From: Phoronis australis
Taxonomy: Eukaryota > Phoronida > Phoronidae
Direction of reading: 5' to 3'
DNA length: 64,000 nt
Assembly (NCBI GenBank): GCA_002633005.1
Contig: NMRA01000023.1
Span: forward strand, 1,403,373-1,467,372
Under the pieces are notes generated by a model. The model worked only from the letters and a program-made list of their open reading frames with translations, was not told the origin of the DNA and ran no database searches. The first letter of the stretch is position 1. Each line of letters starts with the position of its first letter. The translations under genes were made by a program, and so were the position numbers. Shown here in pieces: positions 23,901 to 35,900 of this stretch.

Positions 23901-26900
23901 AAAGAAAACTTATATGCAATATCTTTTCATAGAATCTAAAGCTCTCTAATGTTGAATTCTTAGCCGAAGCGATTTGGAGTTTAAAGTCATTACCACTCTG
24001 CTTCAATCGTGAATCGTTGCCGAATGAACAAGTCACGGGTAATGCGGGCGTTGTCTATTTTCCAATCTCCGATCGACGGTTGGCCTACTACAATAAACTC
24101 AGTGCGTTTTCTTGGGTGGCTGATGTTTTCGATAGTCTTGTTTGTAATGGAAATGGAATCTTATCACGGTAAGGAATATTATATGCCCGAACTTATGAGA
24201 GAGAAAGGCCTAATTCGATTTTCTTATTTTTAGCTTGCTAAACAGGGAAATATGCAGCTTAAATGAAAATATCGAAATTTGCCAAAAATCACGAACAACA
24301 CCCACTTTAAGACATGTAGGCTAAGTCGTGAAGTCGAGTTAAGACAAGTAAGCTAAGTCGTGAAAACAAGTTAAGGCCCCTGTATCTATAAGTGAAACAC
24401 TTAAGTGATTTTTCTTTGAAAAACCCCCATTAGTTCGGATAAAGGAGCAAGGGCCTAAAATAAATGATTACGGAGAATGTGTTGTAAACTTTCAATAAAT
24501 AAGTCACATCTGAAATGAAATCGATGCTGATGTTACACATGAAAAGGTTTATGTGAAAGTTGCTTTAGATGTCAAATTTAGTGTCATAAACGGGACTGAG
24601 AACAAGGTTTAATAAGACTGCTCTTGTGTATCCTTTATCCTGTATCCTTAATAAAATCACATAAAAACACTGTATAGTCATTTACAAATATGAGGTAATT
24701 TAAACAATGATGCAATAAATATAACATGGTAATTTTATATTCGTTAACCACACTATTACATTGCCACTCTCATGTTCAATCTATTACACTGCTACTCGTC
24801 ACATTCAATCTATTACATTGTCACTCGTCATATGCAATGTATTACACTGTCACTTGTCACATTCAAACTGTTACACTGCCACACATCATATTTAATCTAT
24901 TACACTGTCACTCGTCATATTCATATAGGTTATACAACGTACGTGTTTGTAGCAGTGTGTTATTATATCTCGATTCGTGATATGCAAAAGTATTTGAACT
25001 CGGGCGACTCGTTCAAATACTTTTGCATATCACGAATCTCGATATAATAACCACTGGTACAACCACGTACGTTGTATAACCTATTTATCCTATGCGCCCC
25101 ACTGAGGATTCTTTAAAGAAGCGGGTTTACACAGATTGCTCCGCTTGTTTTGGTGTCGTTTTTCATCTTTTATCAATGATGATCGCAGATCGCGTGACAC
25201 GTATACGTGCACGCAAAATTTTTATGAATGGGTTTTTGCAGCCTGCATGGCACGTTGTATTTTACAGCAGCTACAGGCTTTGGGTGCATATTTGCTATTT
25301 TCGGTATTTTCGTCTGAGTTTGAGCTAAATATATTTCTAAGTTAAAGTTTTCTTACATTTCTGACGATTTTTCTTGACTTCCTTAAGTAATGTCTGTGCA
25401 GGACACCCAGGCGTTGTGGCTGATGCACGTTCAGATGCTTCTTAAAAATGCTCCTTGCGCGCGGTTCTTATCATTTTTAGGTAGAAAGTATTCCGAAATT
25501 TATCCTAAAATTGTCAAAAAGACAATGTTTACAGAAGTCGCAGTTTTGCTTTTGGGCTCGACGTATTTTGATTGTTTTGAGAACGAATTTAAAAATTGAC
25601 TCATATTTGACCGTTAAGAACTTCAACTGGTGTAGTGCAATAGGTGACCAAAAGGAGGCATGCATTTGTAATGTATATTGCTTTCCTAATCCCAAATATA
25701 TTGTGACAAGTTCGAGATTTTTTGTGATTTAAGTTTTCTACTCAGGTTCAAAATTTCACGGTATATTAAAAAACATTGTCATCGATATTTTTATTTCATT
25801 TTTGTTTACTTTTCAGAACTCATGTTCTAGTATTGGCATGTGAAAATATTGCGCAAGGAGATGAACCCAAAGTGATGTTATATATATAATCATGTTTCTA
25901 CCAATTATAGTGTATTATGCGCTCAGGAGGGAATTTTGACGAGAAAGAAGGCATCCGTATTCAACGTGCGTTGAATACGAAAAAGTAGCTCTTCCATATC
26001 AAACCTCACAATACGGCTCGTACTTCATGGTCATACTATCACGCCTATAGGATAAATGCACAAAACGTACCGAGAGTGGCGTAATATCTCCCGAGACGCG
26101 TATTGACCGAGACCGATGGTCGACCGAGACCGAAGGTCGTACAGGATAAAATATATTACACTGTCACTCATCACATTCAATCTATTACACCGCTACTCGT
26201 CATATTCAATCTATTACACCGCTACTCGTCATATTCAATCTATTACACTGCTACTCGTCACATTCAATCTGTTACACTGTCACTCGTCATATTCAATCTA
26301 TTATACTGTCACTTGTCATATTCCATCTATTTCACTGCTACTCGTCATCTCCAATCTACATGTATTGCACTGTCACTCGTCATATTCAATCCGTCACTCG
26401 TTTAGTCGATGTTGATAAAACATTGCATGATTTTAATGTACTTTTTCGAAATTTTAGTTTTCGCTCGTTTATGAGGTATTGAGATGTTGCATCTACTACG
26501 GCAGTCTCATTCTCGTGCATTCGTTTCAGGGTTACGTCCACCTTTCTTTAGGAGATCGCGTTGGGTTGATTGAAATGCAACAGTTTCAGAGTGAGTTCAT
26601 TGATCTTTGCTTATGCAGTGAACCCATTAGCAATTGTTCATGGCCAGTACATAATAGTGTTTTGGGCTTATTTTTAAGAAATCTTATTTTTCGTACTCAT
26701 GATAGTAATATTCAATGTTGATCTTGCAAAAAGTAATTTTGTCCAGCTAGAAAACCGTTGTACAATAAGCTATCCTGAGGAGTTCTACAGTTGGGTGCTG
26801 TTGTTGACAAAACGTGTCACTTGCATAATTGTAACGACAGAGGTGCACGGAGATACGTTAACACCGGGCTTACAATTACGCGTTTCCGGATAGAATAGGA

Positions 26901-29900
26901 AACTAACACGACAAATTTAGGCCTGACGCAGGTAGAGCATCCGCCGAACAATGCTGCATCAGTTTCCCGATGTCATACTTCCGTTAGACATGAGCAAGCG
27001 TTTTAAAAACTCTTTGACGACGTAAATCCGAATTTTTTTGTAAACTAAGGCCCAACATACGTGCTCAACATTGTCTTATAACTTCATCGACCATGGTTAA
27101 TTTTCAAGCTGTGATTTTACTAATTTCACAGGAGGCGCAGTTGTCAAGATCGGCGAGTATGACGTAGGACGCAGTCATCTAAATTTGTCAAGAGGGCTAC
27201 CAGTCGCCTGGATGGGTAATAACCTTTCATTATTACATGTGCATTGACTCGGGCGTGTTTTAAAAGGCACTTAATGAAGTGATTGGCTTGGAAATTGACG
27301 AGTACTTTGGCGGTTTAGCTGTTGTGTTGGACTGAGGACAGTAACCTTGGTTTTTCGAAAGTGTGGTTTTACTGCTGTAAAAACCATTAACTTTTCAGTC
27401 ATTATTCTAACGAATGTCAAACAGCTGCTTCTAGAAAAAATTACACTCCGGAAATTTTCAAGCGCTTCCTAATCGGCCTATCCTGCATTGAACTCTCTTC
27501 CTTCACGGAGATAGAAAAATGCATGGCATGAGTGACCTACATTTCAAAATGTCAGACACTCCTAAGATGATCCAACACTGTTATTTGTTCTTTTTGTCAA
27601 TTTCTTGGTGTCAGCATTGGTGCTCAAATAACAATCACACAAGTTAGCCTGCATTACAGTTATGAATTACTGAATAACAAGGGACTTTTCATGTTCTAGA
27701 GAAATGAGAGCACGAAAATGACTTCCGCTTTGTCTCGACTCGGATTTGGTGGACAGAAATTCAATTATTACATAGTGGTTCATTAATTTAAACGTAGAGG
27801 AATAAATTCCACTATCTTGTCAGTCCTCGTTGTTTGGTTGGTTTGACTTCACTAACTTATTTTAGCTTTTGACAACCTCTGGGATCGAAATTCTCTCGCT
27901 TTATCAACCGCAGTAACTAGCTTTGTTTTGGATTCTTATTCGCAGTGGGAAATGTATGGAACACGATGTCCTTATTCATCCATTGATATTTCAAAAAGTT
28001 TGCCTTTTCCGTAAGAAATTAGTACATCCCTCCCCACAGCAGTGGAAAATTACCAGCACTATGCTAGCAGGAAAGGTTTTGACGGTGTTTATACTAGTTA
28101 AGTTGAAACCTCTCGGTGGGGCTGAACGCCTATCCACCAAGCCCTGATCGCCGTCGGGTGGGATAGTGAATTTCAATATGGGCGCGGCTACTTCGAAATT
28201 CAGCTATTAGGATATCAGATACGGACTAGTATAATTATATGCGGTGAACCAGCGCTTTACATTTGCGGTGCATTGTGGGAATGAAAACGGAGCTGTGCTA
28301 TTTCAAGACAGGCCTATTGGTTGCCTGTGCTTAAAACAGCATTTGTGTATTTAGTTGTCCAAAAAACATTAGGCCACTTATACTACAAAATCGGTCTTGA
28401 ATTTTTTCTCTCCTCTCCAACTGAATGTGGAAATCGATGCTATTGCGGGAAGAACATTTCAAGCCGAACTTGATAGCCTTAAAATATTTTTTATTTGTGA
28501 CTTAGGCAGTAAGTGGAACTGAGGAAAGACAGCTTTAAATTAGGGTGCTCGGTTCAGCTACTGCACTAGTCAAATTCAAACTCGCAACTAATACCAATGA
28601 TATAGCAAAGCTTCACTGATTAGATATGATACAAACGTTTTAGCTTTCTTTGATTTGCAGGCGATGACGGAAGGCCGCCACTTGACAGCCGATTGAAGGT
28701 TTTGCAGAGCCTAGAACTGGGTATCTATTGCGCCATAGTCATTCTGTCCGGATGTGGAGTCGTGATGGCCTGTATATTTCTTGCCATTAACATCCATTTT
28801 AGGAACCATGTGTAAGTTGCATGAGACTTATTGAGATACAATTCATTACTATAATTTGTTGACGTTGCTGTACACTTTACGATTTTCTCCAGTAAAATTC
28901 CATAAATCTGTTCTTTTGCAGGCATATCAAAATGTCCAGCCCAAATATGAACAACTTGATCATCGTGGGCTGCCTCATCACTTATAGCGCTGTGATGTTG
29001 CTTGGCGCTGACAGTGAGCTAATTGGCCAACAGGTCTTCCCAAAAATGTGCGCGGTAAGCTCTGGGTTGAAGTCCAGTACACGCTACTTATGTTGCTACA
29101 GTACGCGAGATACGAGCTTCGATTGGCTTGGCATGAAAACTAATGCGTGCGCATCGAAGAGTAGGACCTCGCCCGCCACCTGTTGGAAATGTGGGTATAG
29201 TGAACTGCTCTCCGCAGACCGAAGACTGTTATTAACCGCGTACCTGCGGAGAGAAATCTTTGTTCATGGAATGGAAACAGTGAATTTTAACATATAATTC
29301 ATAAATTTTTACCCTAGAATTCAGGATTTCAACCTAAACGATATACTTCAGTGGCCACCATTTTGCTAGGTTGAGCATACTCGTGAAACAATCGCGTAAT
29401 TTTGCGTGGAATTGCTTGATCTTGTTTTTCTCGCTAGAAACTAGGTCTAGGGATCGTACTCCTGCTACACGTGAACGATTTCCTACATTGCGTTAGAAAT
29501 GAGACGTCATTGTTTAACTGTGAAAGATCAATAGACTGCAATAAACCGAAGAAGTCTTTATCATAACTGTACATGACTTATCTTCTGACGCCTCCAAATC
29601 GCAGGAGCTTGACGCATTTATCAAGTCATTCCTCAAGTGTAGAATACAACAATTATAGTTGAGTGCAAACGAAATCTCCCAGGGAACGCCTCAGACCAGT
29701 GATTTTGGGTGAGGACACATGCACTGTCCGTTTCGCATTTACGTCAAATAAAAACTATACAGAAATCCTACGAATTTATACAACATCAACATTAAACTTG
29801 CCGACATTCAGTTTCCGATTATTGCTCAAAAATAATGTTTTATAGTTCCATTTCTCACAAACATTGTTCAAGTCACACTTCAGAAACATCCTGGAACCTG

Positions 29901-32900
29901 TTTTACTAAAACATTGATGACATTTGTTGTGGTAAGTCTTATTTACACTTTTGGCAATTAAAAAGTCACTACGTTTTCGATTTTTAAAGGTTTAAATGAC
30001 GCTTCAAGTTCAGATCACATACCTCCCAAACGCTGGCTTAATAAGCTATGGCGAAAGTTAAAAAGGTCTTACAGTTACGAATTTTTAGTGAAAATCTTTG
30101 GTCGATGTGATTTCACAAAATAATAAACGCTGCTTTGTATTGCAGTCGCGAGCTTGGCTCTTGGGAGTGGGATTCTCCATTTCATTTGGTGCTATGTTTT
30201 GCAAGACATGGCGAGTATATTCGATATTCTCGAACGTCAACGTGAATAAGAAGGTGAGAATCTATATGTGGATGATTCAGCTAAGCAATTAACCAGAAAG
30301 ATGTTTAAGACATAAGTTTTCTGTATTAACTGATTAAGATTCATCCAATTCCATGTATATGACTAATTATGAATATTTCAGTCGTACGTACCTAGTTAAA
30401 GCTGTGCGGTCTCAGATCTTCCCGCCTTACCTGTTAAACTTTACTGACAGAGGTCGCGCCACTACAGTATGATTATTCAAATTTTCGTAGAACCAGTGGC
30501 CCACATTTCGATGACAGTACTACTCGACTGTGCGACTATCTCTCAGTTTTTAGGTAATGACAACAATGTAAAATATACAACTATACATATCATCATGAAA
30601 TGCATTTTCAGTATTAATGTTTACAAAGCACTTTGTTCATAACGATAACGTTATATCATGTCATGTAGTTAAGTCTTGTTCCCTGGTGATGTTTCATGAA
30701 CAAATTGAAACGTTTGCATGTAAGGAATTTCGTCGTCGAAAGTGTTGTCATTTCGCCTATGTGAACGGAGAAATAGCTGCCCAAATTTTGTCGAGATTTA
30801 GCGCACATTGAGGCGGATTCTAATCAATGGGAAATGGATATTTAGCTGTGATTTTTTTCTCGAAACTGTTGAATTTTGACGTCGTCCAGTCTATCATGAA
30901 AATTACTGGGGTAGTTGTAAAATCTTCACTGGTATGTGAACACAACTAAATAGAGGCAGCCAGACCTGCTATGTTATAGAAGCGTAGCCCAGGCTTATTG
31001 CTTGCAATATTCGTCAATTCCCCTTTCTTAACGTATGGATTAATACGCTTGCATTCTTATGTGCGCAGTTTTCGGATGTTTTGTGGTGTCGCGTATCTGC
31101 CACTGTTATGAGCCGATTTGGACCCAAATCACATTTTTAAAAAATTGGCAAGCCTTGGATATTTTCTGATTTAGGTAACCACGGTGGCAAATTAGAACTT
31201 GAAATATCTGCAAAATTATGCATTTGTATTAATCGGTGCGCTCAGACAACGCTTGCACCCATTGTATCTTCAAAGGATTAAGATTTGCTGGGTGCATAAC
31301 CAGATAATAATTTTTGAAATGATTAATAATTTACAACGGTACATTAATTTGGCCTAGTTAGTATAATCGTTTTTACGTTAGCATTTTAAAATATTTGACA
31401 AATATCGAAGAAGATAAATCTGAAACTAAATGAAATGATCCAAATCCTCTGAAGGATACTATTGTTTGATAAATGTAGAATATATATACATGTAAATAAA
31501 ACAACAACAATGGATCAACTGAATTTTTCGGATTTAATCACATCTTTTGGCAACAGAAACAGAAATAAAGTAAAATCAAACACGAAATGACAATTGACGC
31601 TTAATATCTGGCCTAATGAACATGTTTGTTGCGGAAAAAAGTAAAGCATATATTTTAAGAAGTCTTTATGTTTAATCTATTGGGTTCACGTGTTTTAAGC
31701 TTATCTATCCAAAATTGTGCTCTTGTGAGTCTGTGAGGGGTACTGGGGTATCGGAGTTTTCCTATTATTTGTACAGAAAGATCTTGTAGATTATGGTTTT
31801 TGGAACTGAAATGATTACCTATAGTATCAGAAATGTTTTTTATGTATTATGTTAAATCTATGATTGCGAAACCGAGTTTGTAGAGTATGTTGAGTTTGTC
31901 CTACGTATTGAAAGGAACAATTTCTACTTGTTAAATAGGTAAATGATATTGTTGGTGGTGCAGTCGGAATAATATTTTATTTCGAAGTTTTTATTGGTTT
32001 GAGAGGATTGGAAGAAAGTATTGTCGTTGATAAAGTTACACATTTTGCATCTAGATTTGTTCCGTTGTGTGTTGCCAATAGGTTTGTCAGTTTGGTTGTT
32101 TTGTTCATATTTGCTCTAACTAAATATTTTTTTAGACTTTCACATTTTCTCCAAGAAATTATAGGTGGATGAGGAAAAAGATTTTTCATTTGAGGGCAAA
32201 TATGCAGAGTGGAAAGATGTTTTCTGAAGACGTGGCTAATTCCGTTTAAGATAGATTGAACATAGTTATTCTATTATTAGTATTGAGGTCTTTCGTTTTA
32301 GTTCTTGAAGATTCATTTCTTGTGACTGAGCGGACTTTGTCAAACTATTTGTGTATAAGATGTAAGGGGAAAAGACGTTGAAGTAAGTAATGCTTGAGTT
32401 CATTTAAACAGTTATTGATGACGGTTTCTTCTGAAGAAATGCGTCGAATTCTAAGTGCAAGACTATGTGGAAGGCTTTTCTTACAGTGAAAGTGATGACA
32501 TGAGAGATATGACAGATATTGATATTTGTCAGTTTCTTTACAAAATAAGTCCGTTTCTAGTTTATCATTACTAAGGATGACAATGGCATCTAAAATGAGA
32601 TTTTATTTTGAGAAATGTCATGAGTGAACTTTATAGTGTGGTGAAATTTGTTAACATTTTCTAAGAATACATGTACTTTTTGTGGGCCATGGGTACACAT
32701 CATAAAAATGTCGTCAATGCATCTCAGCCAGAGAAGAGGTTTTTCAGAGCAAGATTGGATGAAATTGCTTTTTCAAGATGTGATCTGGACCCCACAGTTT
32801 GACAAAGGCCGCTCAATCACAAGAAATGAATCTTTAAGAACTAAAACGAAAGACCTCAATACAAATAATAGAGTACCTTTCATAACCATGTTCAATCATG

Positions 32901-35900
32901 CTTAAACGGAATTAACCACGTCTTCAGAAAACATCTTTCCACTCTGCATACTTTCCCTCAAATGAAAAACTTATTTCCTCATCCTTCTGTAATTTCCTGG
33001 AAAAAGTGTAAAAGTCTAAAAAATTATTTAGTTAGAGCAAATATGAAAAACAACAACCAATCTGACAAACCTAATGGCAGCACACAATGTAACAAATCTA
33101 GATGCAAAATGTGTAACTTTATCAACGACAATACTTCCTTCCAGTCTTCTCAAACCAATGAAAACTTTGAAAAAAAACGTTATTCTGACTGCATCACCAA
33201 CAATATCATTTACCTAATAACATCTAGAAATTGTTCCATTCAATACTTAGGATAAAATCAACATACTCTACAAACTCGGTTTCGCAATCATAGATCTTTC
33301 TGTACAAATAATAGAAAAACACCAATGCCCCAGTACCCCTAACAGACTCACAAGAGAACAATTTTGGACAGATAAGCTTAAAATACTTGAGCCCAATGGA
33401 TTAAACATATAGACTTCTTAAATTATATTCTTTACTTTTTTCCGCAGCAATCTATCATGTTCATTACGCCAAATATTAGATGTCATTTGTCATATCGTGT
33501 TTGGTTTTACTTTATTTCTGTTTCTGTTGACAAAGGATGTGATTATATCCTAAAATTTCAGTTGATAACATATTTGACTAGATCCAAAACATCCAAATGA
33601 CGTCATACTAAACAAGCAAATAGAAAGAAGTACTCGATACCGTCATACGGAAATTGATAAATGTATCGAATGACCGCAGTAGGGCATGTAGCTAGACATG
33701 TTCGACAAATATGTACCAACGTTTTGAAATGATTCTAAATTCTTGCGCCATAGGCGATCAATGATTTAAAACTAATTAGCGAATGTTACGTTTTCCTAAT
33801 CATGAACGTCTTAGCAACAATCTCTTCAGATCCACACCTGCTCATCTCACAAATTGTGCTGATCAACTGGGCCCAATACCACCACACGTTAGATTTGACA
33901 AGTGCGTGGAATATCTCGAATATGCCTTACATTTCGTCCGAAAAGATTGGTAAACTTATTAATCAAACCAGAGTCACTGACGGAGCCAGGATTACCCAAG
34001 GCTAGCCGCTCACCCGCATTTTTAAAAAGAAATATCCAACATCCTGTTGGCGGGTGTTTTGGTCTTGTCCGCAAAGGGGTGGACATCTGGCTCCCTAAAT
34101 CCGCCTGTGGTAGTAAAGTTTGGTGCGTACTCATTCGTATATTTGGGTTTATTAAGGCTAAAATTGTCATAGTTTTGTTTATTCCCTCTAGGTGATCAAA
34201 GACTGGATGTTATTCCTGGCTGTGGGGGTCCTGGTGCTTCTTGATGTCGTATTCCTGACAACATGGCAGATTGTCGATCCATTCCAAAGAAACATATCTT
34301 ACCAGCAACCAGTCGTGGTACGTCGGTTGTCTTCTCCGAAACAAGAATCTGCGCCAATAGTGCGCAGTGTGACGTGATAAATGCTACTTTCGTTTTTGTA
34401 CCTTTTTATAGTTTCTCGTACGCATATCTAGAATTATGGGAAATTGCCCTGTTTTGCTACCTGATGAATGGAAAATTCGTATGCTATAAATGACAACATT
34501 TGATTTCCGTCTATCCATAAACGGCAATAGTAGAAGGTGTACCTAGACTGGTCAAGCTCTGCAGGTCCGGTCCTTGCACTTATTGGCCACTGAGATTCTG
34601 CTATGTCAAGTTAGTTAGACTCTACTTTGAACCTTGTGTCTGTTGTAGAGGTTTTCTTCTTAGTTACTAACTTCCATCTTGACATAGACCATGAGCACAA
34701 GTATAATTGTTACCGATTGTTTCGTTTTACAAAATTGTTTCTTAGGATACCGTGACGGAACGAGAATACATACCAGTATTAGAGTTCTGTGTCAGTAACC
34801 ACACCACTGTATGGCTGTCAGTTATCTACAGTTACAAAGGCGTCCTTTTGGTGAGTGTAGTAAACGAGTTCTGTGAAATTACCGTAAGGAATTGCACTAA
34901 TTTGTTGATGGCCTACACCTTAACCAACAGTGCCTACACGGCCGTTCATCATGCTTAGAATGATGGATAACGAAAAATCACTCCTTTCCGCTATCTATTA
35001 ACCGGAAATTCGTTTTGTTTATAGAAAGATATTTCGGTTTACGTCACTCCTTTAACAGATTATTCATGTCTACATATTATTGTTTAATTTGCATATTTCA
35101 TCACTACGGGAGTGCACAAGTTACTTTCTTTTCCAGTTATGTGGTTGTTTTCTCGCCTGGGAGACGCGTAATGTGTCCATTCCAGCCCTCAATGATTCCA
35201 AGTACATCGGGATGAGCGTGTATAATGTTGTCATCATGTGTCTTAGTGGTGCTGTCATCTCCTTCATACTCACCGACAAACCCACGGCTGCCTTCGTTAT
35301 CATCTCCATATTCATTATATTTTGTACAACGCTCACACTGTGTCTAGTTTTTGTACCTAAGGTAAGTAAGTGTACACATGATAGCTTTCTGGTGACGGTT
35401 CACTCTAAAAGGGGAATTCCACGTTAGCTGTCATCCCACGCCAATTCCAAACTGTCTTCACGAGTCATGATCAACCTTAAGGCTCGTGTCCCCTTCTCCG
35501 CTTCTCTTCTTGTTCCTGACCCCTCCCCCCTGCTTCTCCCCCGTCCCTTTCCTTCCGTTACGCCTTCCTTCTCTTGCTGCCTCAATATCCACTTGTCTCT
35601 CTTCTCTATTTCTAATGAGCACAACTTTCACTTTATGCAGAGCATACCATGTCCTCACTCCGCTTGTATATTTGTTATTTTGGACTGTGCTTCAAACGAA
35701 CTGGGTCTAAAAGGCTACATTGGATGCGTAAGCGCTATGATTGATAAATTCCAGGTTATCCAAATAAGAAAAGATCCTAAAGGAGAACATAAAAGAGTTC
35801 GAGCCGTCTTTGGAAAGAAAAAAAGTAAACCGTCGTCTCAACCTTCCGAAATGGCGGACGAATTCAAGTTAAAGCGTACGGAAAACACTGAATATAGAAC

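Larger units (their letters stand above)
27216..30145 (+). other. Receptor introns 8-10
   Basis: Introns of 1445, 110 and 1091 bp. No recognised features. Confidence 0.7.

Noticed and set aside
24747-25047. Repetitive peptide frames over the minisatellites (also 26103-26415)
   Set aside because: These are translations of the ~30-bp satellite. Multiple frames are open only because the unit lacks stops.
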